Below are positions 52,801 to 64,000 of a stretch of DNA of 64,000 nucleotides, in pieces (positions within the stretch are counted from its first letter, which is position 1; every line of letters starts with the position of its first letter). Where the stretch lies: NCBI RefSeq assembly GCF_947623445.1, contig NC_135241.1, positions 17,672,501 to 17,736,500 of the forward strand, given 5' to 3'. Made by a program: the position numbers and the translations under genes. The stretch is from Clavelina lepadiformis (lineage: Eukaryota; Chordata; Ascidiacea; Aplousobranchia; Clavelinidae). A model generated the notes under the pieces. That model was not told the origin of the DNA, did not search any database, and saw nothing but the letters and a program-made list of their open reading frames with translations.

Positions 52801-55395
52801 GGGAGAGAAAGGAAAAAATTGATAAAGTATGAGAATAGGCAATCCTATCAGACACAGGGTTGCCATATTGGCGTTATTCCTGCCCAATTCTTCAAAGTTG
52901 GCGTTTTTTGATGACTTACAAGGTTAGCTATCTCTTTACAAGTCAGATTTTCAGTAAAACCCACATGGTATTTTTCAAGAATTGTTTAACGAAACAACCA
53001 TTAGGACTAAAGCATCTTGTAGAACAGGTGAGGATATCATCTGCTAGCATATCTTGACCGATATAAAAAAAAACCTCGAAAACGATGGCCATCCCAAGAG
53101 ACGTGCTTCTTAATGGCCATTTTATCCAGCATTAAAGCACAAATTACCTGCTTGTTTTTCTTCTTTTAAACTCAGCGTATTTTTTTAAATTGTTTTTCAA
53201 GGCGTTCACTATATGTCTTTTAAGTTTTGCGTTATATTGTTTATTTTATATCTCGTCACGTGGTGTCGCAGTTTCCATCGGATGAAAACGGAGGATCGGA
53301 GCTATCCCCCCTCTCCAATCGTGCCAAGTTTCAAGAGCCTGCCGTTGTTATTAAGTAAACTATAACACCGAACCCGAAGGTTACCTGGAGCGTATTCGAT
53401 ACGTTTCATCGCCGTTTAAAATGCATGGAGTGCATTGAATGGAAGTGCACAACCGACCCGGCCCCGCGTTTCGTTGCACAACTCTTTTGATACTTGACCG
53501 TTGGAAACAAACTTAGTATCGGGAGTATTAGAATCGGGAAGAATTTATTTCGCCATGGATGACTTTTATTTTGGCAAACACCCAACACCGCGCCATCTAC
53601 CGATCTCGAAACTTGTCCTAAGTGTAGAACGCACTATATCTCACCATATGGTGTAGCAATTTCTGTCGGACGACAACCGAGGGGCAGGAATTTTCTTTTG
53701 CTTTATTTTTGTTTGTTTTGATTTTCTTTTGCTGAGCAATGATTGAGATATACCATTGTGAACGAACATTGTTGTTTGATTTGTATTTTTAAATGTGGCG
53801 TTTGCTGAAAGCCACGAAATTGGGATTCCCCTTTTTTTCTGACTATTTTCGTAGCCCCAGGAGGTGGTTACATTTCAGTCCCATTTTGAAGGTGTAAGGT
53901 TAGAGTAGATTTTTCGGCAAGTTTAAAATTAGGGTAATAACGTTATTTCTACGTCATAAAATTTTTTGTTTATTTATTTATTATGGGCTCAAAAAGCGAA
54001 ACGCGTTTTTCAACTTTTTATGAGGATTTCCCCCCAAATTGGATGACGTAGGATGGTGATTTTTGTGACGTCACTTCTTTTTGATCCCAAAATACGATGA
54101 CGTCATCATTTGGCAACTTTGAGGTGGATTGTGCACCTCCATACTAGACCCGTTTAAATGTATGAAATGAGTAAATTCAGAAGTATGCATTCAGCTGGTA
54201 GGCCTATATTCATAATGACAGATAAAAGCAACTTACAAGTTCCGGCAGTGTGGTATTTGGAGGTATCTTGTACTCCGACTTGAATGGGAAGGAATTATGA
54301 GGTGATAGAAAAGAATATATGACATAAAAATTTCTCAATACTTGATCCTGAGTGCAAAAGTGAAGGTGACCCGGAATTCGGATTATTATTAAAACACTAA
54401 TTGTTGAAGTTATTGAATAGGCCGATACAGTCTTACCACATTATATTTTATGACTTATGTGCTGGATGTCTCATATTTAAAGACTTGTGCAGAAGTGCAC
54501 TACCAAATGGCATCATATTGGGTCGCAGGGGTCTAGTACCTATATGGATGGTTTGCATGATATGCCAAAAATCTCGGGTTTGGCAAAGGAGCAAATATCT
54601 TTTCATTGCTGGCGCAATATCAGCTTCGTCCTTTCTGGTGTGGCGTCATAAAATTGAAAATGTCATTAGAAACACATGAACACACATAAAAAGATTGAAA
54701 ATGCAGTGAAATTTCCTTTATTTTCATCTCTTGACAGTGGCACTGATAAGTAGGGCAGTGCCAATGGCTTTAGAATTGGCTCCATTTTTAAAAAAGGGAT
54801 TAGCTGTGGCGGAAAATAATTTAGAGTTTTAATACTGGCGTGGCATAAAACATAGACCCTAATTTTTAGCACAATCTTCCTGAGATAAAATGCAAGCTTT
54901 CCATACAGGGTCTAATATGCAAATGCATCACCTGGTTGTACACTCCAAACTGAATCAGCATAAGTCCACTGTGCAAAATTACGTATTTTAGCCGCAATCC
55001 ACTTAATTTTTTCTGCTTTTCCCTGAAAATCCACCAAGATAATTGAATCCAACAGTAGATGAGGAAACTTGATATGTGATTGAAACATAAATCATAACAC
55101 AGCCATAGGCTATTTTACATCCTGTCCCTAAATCCAAAAAAATGTGATCAATAAAAAAAAAGCCACAAAACATATTCCCAAAAAAAATTTCTTTATGCAA
55201 ATTCCAAGCTGTCTAATCTGGTCTGCACTATACCCCATTTTCACATGATTTTTTTGTGTTTTTAAGCACATTATCTGTACAAGGTGCAATATGCAAAGAA
55301 TGTCATCTTGTTAACTTGAAGATAAATTGTACTGTTGTCATCTAGATCAATTCCAATACTGATAAATAAATAATGTAAAAAATATAAAATTAAAG
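49857..55395. other. Long non-coding stretch
   Basis: About 5.5 kb with no supported gene. It contains single-ended transposon traces (a CAGGGTTGCCATATTGGCG start near 52856, a retroelement-tail-like segment near 50395-50460), two copies in opposite orientation of a CATACTAGACCC-type motif (54.13 and 54.90 kb), and A/T tracts. The last few hundred bases hold the SBDS promoter. Confidence 0.5.
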
Positions 55396-56151
55396 ATGTC
55401 ACTTATATTTACACCAACAAATCAAGTTCGTTTGACCAATGTTGCTATGGTTAGAATGAAAAAAGGAGGAAAACGCTTTGAAATAGCATGTTACAAGAAC
55501 AAAGTCATGTCATGGAGAAACAAGACAGAAAAAGACATCGATGAAGTTCTTCAGACCCACACAGTTTTTACCAATGCATCGAAAGGATTAGTGGCAAAAA
55601 AGCTGGACCTTCTGCATGCGTTTGGAACTGATAACCAGACTGAAATTTGCCACCTTATATTGGCAAAGGGTGAATTGCAGGTATCCGAAAAAGAGCGCAA
55701 CATGCATTTAGAGTCAATGTTTCGTGACATTGCAACGATTGTCACTGACATGTGTGTAAATCCTGATACCAAGCGGCCATATACTGTCACCATAATTGAA
55801 CGAGCTATGAAGGAAGACATTCATTATTCAGTGAACCCCAACCGCAATGCAAAACAACAAGCCTTGCAAGTGATAAAACTACTGAAGGAAAAAATTTCAA
55901 TCAATCGTGCGGAAATGCGTTTGAGGTTTTTCATTCCTGGAAAGGACTCAAAAAAAGTAAAAGAAAAATTAATTCCTTTAGTTAAAACTATTGAACATGA
56001 AGAATTCTCTGGGGGACTCGAATTAGTTTGCTTAACTGATCCTGGTTGTTATCGGCAACTTGATGAAGTCATCAGCCGTGAAACTCGAGGGAAAGGAAAA
56101 TTGGAAGTCTTAAATCTGAAAGAAGTTGAAGAAAGCGAAGAGGTTCTTTGA
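55396..56151 (+). CDS. SBDS: SBDS ribosome maturation factor, 251 aa, intronless
   Basis: A single open frame of 251 codons against 250 in human SBDS. It opens with [20 protein letters not shown] and keeps the N-terminal FYSH domain ([22 protein letters not shown]), the central helical domain ([40 protein letters not shown]) and the C-terminal ferredoxin-like domain ([30 protein letters not shown]). Family knowledge: SBDS acts with the GTPase EFL1 to release eIF6 from pre-60S ribosomal subunits in the cytoplasm. No intron is present, while the human gene has several exons. All parts are intact, so it is presumably functional. Confidence 0.98.
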   Translation: MSLIFTPTNQVRLTNVAMVRMKKGGKRFEIACYKNKVMSWRNKTEKDIDEVLQTHTVFTNASKGLVAKKLDLLHAFGTDNQTEICHLILAKGELQVSEKERNMHLESMFRDIATIVTDMCVNPDTKRPYTVTIIERAMKEDIHYSVNPNRNAKQQALQVIKLLKEKISINRAEMRLRFFIPGKDSKKVKEKLIPLVKTIEHEEFSGGLELVCLTDPGCYRQLDEVISRETRGKGKLEVLNLKEVEESEEVL

Positions 56152-57113
56152 TTATAAACTTTATTTGTTAGAATTATGTTGGCTTTGAAATCCTGTATAA
56201 AAATCTGGTAGAAACTATTTCGTTATTTGTGCTAGAAAGTAATAACCTGTTTGTTTTATTCAAGTTGCAGTTCATTAGGACAATACTGTAAGTCCACCTT
56301 GCTTCTGCTCTCAGAAATTTTATTTGCATATGGTGTATCATTACTGGTTGTAGTTTATTAAAGGATATTTTCCATTGTGATTGGCAGGGTCAATGGTTGA
56401 CTGCCAAAAATGTTTTTTTTTGGGTTTTACTTTGCTAAATAAAAAATTAAAACCATTGGGATAGTTGTCTACATATTATTTTCTATGGAAATGTCCCATG
56501 TGTTTGTGTATTCTAAGTAGCCAACAGCCTACTGTGTATCTAATATATGCTATTATTCTCCCACAACAGGTTGAGTAAAAATTTGCTCATACATTAGGCT
56601 GTGCTAGGGGAGAAAGACAAACAGTGAATCAAATCCTGTCTGGCTGTGATGACTTAAGTTAAAAATTCGGCTTTATTGACAGATGAAAATGACACTTTGC
56701 TTACACAATATTTTAGGGCATTCAGAAGAGTTAAAATTTTACGTTATCGGTAGAACTTGCAGTTATCGTTTTAACACATCCAAATTTGGTGGTAAACCAA
56801 CATAAGTAATTTGAATAAAAAAGCATCTTTCTGTCTACACTATATAGTGTATAGTATACAGTTCAATGTTATCCTTTCTCATTACGAGATATGAACTTCA
56901 CTACACATCACTAATTACATAACTAAATGGTAAACGCCAATACTAAAGGTAGGTTTTCCCATTAATGCTGTGTATGGTAGGTAGCCAATATTTTCTAGCT
57001 TATTACCTGATTTTAAAATGCATGTTCAAATACTGTAACTAGAAATTTAAGTCCGGTAGATAATACTTGATAGCACTGTGTTTAGGCTGTTTTATTTTCT
57101 TGATTGAGATGTT
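56152..57113. other. Convergent 3' region between SBDS and the BTB zinc-finger gene
   Basis: A probable SBDS poly(A) signal AATAAA lies at 56438-56443. TTTATT at 57091-57096 may serve the minus-strand zinc-finger gene but is only about 20 nt past its stop. No gene is seen. Confidence 0.6.
56438..56443 (+). promoter_or_regulatory. Likely SBDS poly(A) signal
   Basis: AATAAA about 290 nt after the SBDS stop codon, in an A-rich context. Confidence 0.55.
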
Positions 57114-60100
57114 TTATACTTCAGATTCAATGGTTACCACTCCATTTGCAGTAATGTGTAATTCATTGGTTACTACTTCCAATGTTGAATGATGTGCCTC
57201 AGTTTGATGTTTCAGCAACATGGTAGAATTTGCAAATTTTTCAGGACAGTCGGAACACTTCATCAAATCATGTTTAAGATGACGGGCCGCGTGTTCCTGC
57301 AAGTTCTGCTTCAGAACAAATGCTTTTCCACATATATTGCAGACAAAAGGCCGCTTTCCAGCATGAAATTTCATATGTCGATAAAGGGATTGCCTGCATG
57401 CAATACATTTGTATTAATTAACCATGCCTTAGCACCTTAACTTTTCATAGCAGGGTCGTTTCATTATAATATGAACATTGGTTGGAATCACCCTATTTTT
57501 TTATTTGCTCAAATGATGCACTCAATTTTCTAAGATAAATGGTGAAAATTTGACGAAAATCGGATTAGCAGTTTTCAAGTTATGGGCAAAAACGTTTGTG
57601 ACCACTAGGTGCTTGCTACACCAGACGACACTTAGAATTAGAAAAATTAACTATAGTAGTTTGCGATGACTATTATGTAAAAAGTTGTGAGTGTAACAAT
57701 ATACTGTTTGTGGCACAATTTCTATCCACGTTTCCCTTTCTAAGTAAAAAAAAATTTTTAATTCAAATCATTGTTTTATTGTTGTTCAAAGTTACAGGGT
57801 CAAAAATTTTTTCCTGAAAAGCAAAGGTTGGAGCTTCATGTAGATAAATAGAAAGCCCACTCCTGAAAACATAGGGGTAGATCAAAAAATTATCCAAACA
57901 CAATATTACAGTTTGTTTGTTGCTTCTTCAGTTGAAGCCACCTAGTGGTCAAAAACGTTTTTGCATATAACTCAAAAACAACTACTCTGATTTTTGTCAA
58001 ATTTTCACCTATCATCTTAGAAAATAGAATAGAATAATTTGAGAAAATAAAAAAATAGGGTGGTTCCAAAAGTTGAAATTTTTGTTCCTATTATAATGAA
58101 ATTGTCCGGGGACAATTTTGTGCAACATAAATATAACTTAAAAAAGACCTGAAAGTAAAATCTTTGCCACAGACAGTGCATAAAAATGGCCTCTCTCCTG
58201 TGTGTCTTCGCATGTGATCCTCCATGGTCTTTCTCTCAGAAAATCCCCGGCCACAGTCCTTACATACATATGGCCTTTCACCAGTGTGAATTCTCATATG
58301 CAAAGTCAGTGCTGTTCTGCCCTGTAGAAAACATGTTTCTTTATTGATCACAACTTGAACCTGGAAATGTAACAGTATAACAAACACACAATTGGTGAAT
58401 TAATGAAATACATACAAACATGTGCTTTTTCTGAAAAGAAAGCCATGAGCAGTTAACTACTTACTTCCAAGTTTTTTCCACAGTGCTCGCACATGTATCT
58501 TTTTAGTGTGCCATGTGTGGAACGAATGTGTTGCAACTGGTCTCTCTTCCTTTCAAATATAAGCTGAGGACAAGAAGGGCATATCCAGACTTTGGCGATT
58601 TTAGCTTTTCGGATCTCAGCTTCATCGTCGTGATCTACAGCTGTTGTTTTACCTCTTCCCCCTTTCTCTTGGCCACTTTTCTTCTTCTTCTTACCACCTT
58701 TCACATAAGGGCGCCTAAAACCCCCAATTGGAATTGTCAAACCTTTGACAGTTTTTGAATGAAGAAGTGCAGAGTTTTGCGCCGCAAGTTCAGAAAAACT
58801 CTGATTTATTACGGAAATACTTTGCTCCTTGTTGTTTTTGTTAGATGCACATTGTCTGAAAGTATAGGTGCATTAAATTACTCTTAGTTACTATGAAGCT
58901 AATATTAAAAATCAATGATATATCAGAGTTTTACACATTAAATCGAATAGCCTGAGTTAAAAAACATAACATTTCACCAATACTTCTTTGAAAATTTTGA
59001 CTTCTTAAGACAGGGGTGTCCAACCTTTTTTGCCAAAGGGCCACATGCAATTTACGAATTATTTCGCGGGCCACTGGAGTGTTTACTGTTAATTTCTAAT
59101 TAAAACCCACGCATCAAAATTATAATCTTAGAAATACGTATGATCTTTTTTTACAATTATAAGAACAATAAACATAGCAGGATATAGTAAAGTCAACAAA
59201 GTTTTTACTACACGTCGACTTTTCAATGTGAAGCTTAGCACTGTTTTTCCCTATCAAGTTTGGCAATATTTGGTGAGATGGACGATGTAGCAATGAAGCG
59301 AGTTTTCCATATGGCTGTTACAAAGTAGTAAACAAACAATAAATGCCAATTTCTCGGAACGTAAGTTCACCATAAATTACGTAGGCGATTCAGTTGATAA
59401 TATAAGTCATTTCGAAAAATATTACGCGGGCCACTCAGAACATTCCCGCGGGCCACGGGTTGGACACCCCTGTTTTAAGACAAACAGAGAATCTATGCTC
59501 ACTTAATTTAGAACAAACAAATATACTTTTTATGGGATAGAAGCCGTTTTTCAGATGCAAATACTTTTCTACAGACATCACAAATGTAGTCGTCTTCGCC
59601 ATATGATAGAATTTCTGAGTTGTCCTGGGGAAGTGCATCGTCTTCAGTGTCAATATACTGTTCATTTCTTCTTGCCTTTTGTGGTTTGTATTTCAACTTC
59701 ACAGACAATCCGGCAGCACGTTTCCCATTTTTCAGTTTTTTAGGTCGACCTCTACGTTTGCGGAGACCTTTTTGGCTGAATTGGTTTTGCTGCCCATTTA
59801 TTGGTTTATAATCACTGTCCTCCTGTTGCTTCCCAAGATGCATGTTCATATGTTCAACTAATTGTAGTCCATCATCTGTATTAAATTGTTCACCACAAAA
59901 CATGCAAAACAGTACATCATGGTTTTGTGAAGCACTTTCATAATAGTTTTCAGCAAGGTTTTTAAGTGTCTCATAAGGACTTTCAGATTCTTGTGCAAAT
60001 GTGTCAACCATAACAATGGTCTCAATAGGCGCCATGCTGCTCGGCTTATCTCCTGAAATTCCTTGAATTGAATTTGTATATTCTTCCACTAACTGCAACA

Positions 60101-60614
60101 TATAACAAAAGAACGTACAAACTCATGGTATACATACCATAAGTTTTCTAGTAGTGTTATTTCTCCACAGATACAAAAATGCTAATTGTTTGATTATATA
60201 TTTACCAATAGTGATAATGCTAACCGTTGCATTAACTTTCAAAACTACGATGCATACCTCATCTAGCTCACACCAGTGAGCAGCTGAAAGAACATCATTG
60301 ACCAACTCAGGTTTTACTTTATCCCAGTCTAAATGTCCAGTGTATATGTATGACAAGATAAACTCAAAACTTTCACCAGTAAGGAAATCAGTGGTCGTCT
60401 TAACCATGATAGATGGTTGCTGTGAGTCATTCTGCTTTACTACCTTGTTCTCTTGGATATATCTGTCAAGCTTAGGGCAAGCAGCAGCAATGATGCAGCC
60501 GTGCACATAAAAGTCGTTCCCATCAACTTGGATGATGATATCACAATACTCTTTTTTCAAGTGTTGCTGATACAAAGCATTTTGTTTGGATGTAGCAAAA
60601 CTTGCTGCAAACAT
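57114..60614 (-). CDS. BTB / AT-hook / C2H2 zinc-finger transcription factor, 588 aa
   Basis: Five exons: 60258-60614, 59527-60092, 58465-58855, 58149-58321 and 57114-57393. All junctions are GT-AG and phases agree (1767 nt with stop). Residues 1-119 are a BTB/POZ domain (YCDIIIQVDGNDFYVHGCII, FEFILSYIYTG). Residues 230-238 (RKRRGRPKK) are an AT-hook. Eight C2H2 fingers follow, among them CMFCGEQF, CDVCRKVF, CPSCPQLI, CEHCGKNL, CKDCGRGF, CTVCGKDF, CNICGKAF and CSDCPEKF, the middle ones joined by TGERP linkers. Family knowledge: ZBTB-type proteins bind DNA with the fingers and dimerise or recruit corepressors with BTB. I cannot name a vertebrate orthologue. The start is the ATG at 60614. The frame is open further upstream, past possible splice acceptors, so another 5' exon is possible. 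Introns 2 and 4 contain transposons. Confidence 0.88.
57459..58101. mobile_element. Long-inverted-repeat element in intron 4 of the BTB gene, about 640 bp
   Basis: The left arm (about 57459-57618) and right arm (about 57935-58101) are inverted copies of about 160 bp. Shared words include TTTCATTATAATA, ACCCTATTTTTTTATTT, GTGAAAATTTGAC and GACCACTAGGTG. The outer 12 bases TTTCATTATAAT are exactly inverted. The middle is unique and non-coding. No clean target duplication could be read, so the superfamily is uncertain. It ends 46 bp from the intron's splice donor. Confidence 0.75.
59011..59472. mobile_element. hAT-type MITE, 462 bp, in intron 2 of the BTB gene
   Basis: The left end is CAGGGGTGTCCAACCTTTTT and the right end is GGGTTGGACACCCCTG, perfectly inverted over 15 bases. 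The flanks are TCTTAAGA (59003-59010) and TTTTAAGA (59473-59480), an 8-bp duplication with one change. GCGGGCCAC words lie near both ends. No transposase frame is present. The termini are closely related to those of the 175-bp copy at 49324. Confidence 0.93.
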
Positions 60615-61574
60615 ATTAGCAATATCGCTACAAGCTACCCTGCAGATGCAAAACACCTTTGACTGCAAATATAAATAATCCAGAGATTGATTGAGTCTAT
60701 CGGACCTACCATCACAACAGAAGCCAGTTAGTTTACCACACAGTCAGCTCATCCCATCTTAATCTGACCAGTACCCAGAGATGGAAAGACTTGAGTCAAT
60801 GGTTTGAATCAAGTCTGACTCGAGTCAGGTTTTTGGAAGACTCAACTAGTGTTTTTGTGCTTAAAATGCTCGACTTAACTCATGTCAATGTGAAAATTTC
60901 GGTTGACTTAACTCGAGTCACATAAAAAATTATTTCAAGTTGTTATAAAATCGGTTTTTATATTTGTGAAAGATTTCATTGAAATCAAAAAGACTGTGCT
61001 AACCTCATTGTAGAATGGTCAAACATGAAGTACACTTACAGACAATATATGTATATATATATATATGTGTATTCTAACATTTCCAGAATGTGGAAATTTA
61101 ATAAAAAATGTGGAAACTAATAAAAACCTCTAAACTTGTCTGAAGCATTACTAGGCTACATTAGCACCAAAACAAAACACTAAAATCTGAAGATATCTGG
61201 TGCACAAAATGGGTCAAAAAGTTATTTTGTAGGCTAAGTAATTCCCAAACAAGGACATCTGCTGCACATTCGCGCAAACGTTCCACACTGGCGTCTAGGA
61301 GACGAAAGGGGATCGAAAATAAGCACCGGTTTTGCCTTACTGTGGCTCATGCCTTCAGACAGCCATTCTGATCAGGGCAGGATTCTAACAAAACATAACA
61401 AATTCATAAAATCCAAAAGTAAAACGTGTTTCCAAAAAAAAAGACTACTATCCTCCGAAAAGCTACGAAAAATTTGAAAAGTTTGTAGCTAGACCAAATT
61501 GTGTCTATTTGCTAGTTCTCAATTCTCATTGATAGCTAGGTTTGCTATGCAGGCGTTACACAGCTACGGTATTA

Positions 61575-61855
61575 AAATGCTCTTAATCAAGGCATGGTAT
61601 GGTATGATAATGTTTATCCTCGGACTGAGGAAAGTGTTTGCACGAGTTAAATACGGCGATGATTCTACATCTCTCGAGCCCCGGTTACAGAGCTAGCCTT
61701 TGGGCAAGTTCCCATCGTCACACATTTTTAATTTCGGTTTTTTGATTTTTCTATGGCATTAACCGAATTTAGAACTGTCCACCAGATCCACTGAACAGGA
61801 GCAGTTGTCGTTAATGCCTTGCCCAAGGGCATTACAACACAACGGTATGGATGAA
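61575..61855 (-). repeat. SINE copy (core plus 3' half)
   Basis: On the minus strand it reads GCCCTTGGGCAAGGCATTAA, then CTGTTCAGTGGATCTGGTGG, an A-rich linker, GTAACCGGGGCTCGAGAGAT, CTCAGTCCGAGGATAAACAT and a CATACC tail. This is the clearest copy of the core domain in the window. The tRNA-like head is replaced by unrelated sequence. Confidence 0.8.
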
Positions 61856-61984
61856 CTACGCCACTACGATACGGCATGAACTACGCTTGCACCTGTTCAG
61901 TGGAATCAACAATGGTCCTGATGAACAGTTTTGAATTCTGGAAATGCTATGCATAAATTAAAAAAAAAGTACATACAATATGTG

Positions 61985-62100
61985 TGTCAATCGAAACTTG
62001 CACAATGACAAGCTCAGTAACCGGGGCTAGAACGATAGCCATGTAAGGTTTTTCCTCAGTCCGAACCAATGATAAATATTCTGATGCCAGTTCTGGTATG
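61985..62100 (+). repeat. SINE 3' fragment
   Basis: It carries AAGCTCAGTAACCGGGGC followed by CTCAGTCCGA, the 3'-half blocks of the same SINE family. It lies about 130 bp from the minus-strand copy, in the opposite orientation, making an inverted pair. Confidence 0.65.
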
Positions 62101-64000
62101 TAATATGTATTATTAAGCTTGAGATAAATATGTAGATTAATATCTTTGAGCTGTTATACCATACCATGTTTGTACCGCAGCGTTCGTCATCATGTCCGCT
62201 AGATAGCAGCAGGGTATCACATTTATTTATTGAAAAAGTCATTGTATTTTCCTCCATTTCGCATTAGGATTCAGTCGTCATTGAGACAAGGAGCCATACC
62301 GACGCTTTTTTTGAGACGTCTCTCTTCATCAAGTTATGCGTGTACTTAGGCACATGTTATTTTCCAACAAAATAATATCAAGTTAGACGTAGTCGTGGGT
62401 CAGGAACAGCTCAACAACACATATATAGCTTAATATCTTTCGTTGCGCTATAATGTGTATCAAATTCTTTATTGAATAGTGAGCTACCATTGCTAACGCC
62501 GCTGAAGTTACCAAAACGGATGGTACTTTAGCATCGCCTTGGCGGTAATTCCTTTACGCGCCAGGGCGACATACTCAGACCGTGCCGGGGAACACACGTG
62601 TTATTTACAGTATTATCTATGCGCAGACATACGTAATGATAAACAAGCTCTTTTAATCTTTTACAGCGAGATTCGATAGGCATTAGAAATCGCTTAAAAC
62701 AGTGCCCAGTCCTTCCTAGTTTCACAGAAAAAGCCTACCCGTATGCTTTTGCTAAACTCCGGTTTACCTGAATACGTGTGATTTACACTGATTTAGTAAA
62801 AAGGGTAAAAGACAGCCGACAACAAAATCCCGAATGTCGATTACACTTTAAACAACAGAATTTTTCAAAACAAAGAATATTATTATTACTATATATAGAG
62901 TTCATAGTTAGCAAATACTTTAATACAACTGTGGGATGGTGAGGTGGAGATGTTTTAAGGTTGGCCTAAAGCGAAGACTATTAGTCTTATTGTTAGACTC
63001 CTATAGACAATTGTCTTTGACTCCGTTGCGTTTGCTGTCTCTATGATGTTTCTTCAAATCAACACCAACTTCATAAAGTCTAATTGTTATATTGTCCGAA
63101 TAGGTTGTATCAAATTAGAAACATTTACACCATCTTTCCACATTTAAACCAAGCTATATCTCAAATTCAGTAATGATTCCAATTCCGAATAATTCAGCAA
63201 TAACTTCAATTCAGCAGAACAGAAGAAATAGCTAAGAGCGACAAAAGAGAAGAGAGAGATTTAGACCAAACATTAGGTTTTATACTCCCATATTTTGACC
63301 AATGGGCGAGTGCCAAACTAGCCATACAATGACACGTATCTACGTGTCCATGTTACATTCTAAGCTTTTATCACAAAGAATTAAAATCGATTTACATCGG
63401 GTACAGAAAACCACTTGACACACTTAACTACGTCACATGTCGATTTGGAACTAGGATTGAATACGGATTACTAGGAACAATACATTTAAATTTGTATAGA
63501 ATTTAACCGGAGAAACAAAAATTGCTTAACAAATGCCAATTAGCCTATAGAACGTGTTTAATTTGCTTATATCCAAACACCACACAACACTGAATTGCTT
63601 ATGGACTTTCGTACAATGCCAAACACGTGTCACAAATAATTTGGCATAGCTTTGGACTTTTTTGAAATAAGGCTTAAAATATAAATGCCATACTCATATG
63701 ACCCATGCCTCCATTGGGTACTATTTTACCAATTCAATGAAATTTAAATCTGCATAGTTTTTTACCAGAAGTCTTACTCATCTTCTCGAGAAGAACATTA
63801 ACAAGAGATTAATTTGAAGCAAGAGGATAAAGTTTAAAACTTTTTATGAGAATTAAAATTTGCTTTATGAAATGACTTCAAGAACAAAGTTTATGATAAA
63901 TGGTTAAATGCGAAATATTTTAAATAATTTAAAGTTTAAATACAGTATTTAAAATAATAATTTAAAGTAAAATAATTTAATAGTAATTTAAAGTCCTAAG

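Larger units (their letters stand above)
60669..64000. other. Non-coding right end of the window
   Basis: No gene seen. It holds two SINE copies (about 61575-61855 minus, 61985-62100 plus), a TA/TG run near 61045-61075, and a GAGTCAAGT-rich segment at 60775-60910 that looks like one end of an old transposon. The last 150 bases are very A+T-rich, with repeated TAATTTAAAGT-like words. Confidence 0.55.

Noticed and set aside
53211..53680. Two similar segments around TATCTCGTCACGTGGTGT and TATCTCACCATATGGTGT
   Set aside because: Similarity is confined to about 50 bp. No element boundary or function could be supported.
60775..60910. GACTTGAGTC-rich segment resembling one end of a hAT element
   Set aside because: Only one end is seen, with no partner terminus or target duplication.

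Overview
The window is eukaryotic nuclear DNA: split genes with GT-AG introns, visibly A+T-rich, with abundant small DNA transposons and SINE copies. The gene set (CENP-H, TTC28-like, BMP2K/AAK1-like kinase, sea-urchin-egg-lectin-type lectin, AGBL2/3-type carboxypeptidase, ODF3/CIMAP, SBDS, a BTB-C2H2 factor) is that of an animal. The protein resemblances, short introns and several intronless genes suggest a marine invertebrate deuterostome, most likely an ascidian tunicate. The species cannot be fixed from the sequence alone.

Layout. 1-2.2 kb (minus): the 5' part of a TTC28-like TPR gene running off the left edge, and an intronless CENP-H gene. 2.2-9 kb: non-coding, with a hAT-type MITE (3.0-3.5 kb) and a pogo/Tigger-like element (4.8-6.3 kb) into which a hAT element carrying a BED zinc-finger remnant has jumped. 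9.05-12.26 kb (minus): an intronless Numb-associated kinase (BMP2K/AAK1 type) of 1070 aa. 12.3-23.8 kb: no gene seen; it holds a third hAT MITE, SINE fragments and a 1.8-kb foldback element with modular inverted arms. 23.8-26.0 kb (plus): a secreted lectin with four tandem rhamnose/galactose-binding domains, with a diverged copy of its 5' flank about 1.7 kb upstream. 26-28.9 kb: SINEs, one split by a MITE.

28.9-35.1 kb (plus): a ten-exon gene for an unrecognised protein of about 407 aa. 35.6-43.7 kb (plus): an 18-exon cytosolic carboxypeptidase of the CCP2/CCP3 type, reconstructed as 1556 aa with every exon phase consistent. 44.9-48.6 kb (minus): an ODF3/SHIPPO gene whose 482-nt terminal exon exists twice in tandem, same length, same splice phase, both open. 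48.6-55.4 kb: non-coding, with two hAT MITEs side by side in the same short target sequence. 55.4-56.2 kb (plus): intronless SBDS. 57.1-60.6 kb (minus): five-exon BTB / AT-hook / eight-C2H2 transcription factor with a MITE in intron 2 and a long-inverted-repeat element in intron 4. 60.7-64 kb: SINE copies and no gene seen.

The genes are mostly unrelated housekeeping or developmental loci. The one thematic group is the 35-49 kb block: a probable tubulin-tail-processing carboxypeptidase converges on a ciliary/sperm microtubule protein gene. The strongest points for follow-up are the duplicated ODF3 terminal exon, the unrecognised 407-aa gene, the foldback element, and six small hAT elements that share a central-TA 8-bp target duplication typical of the Buster group.
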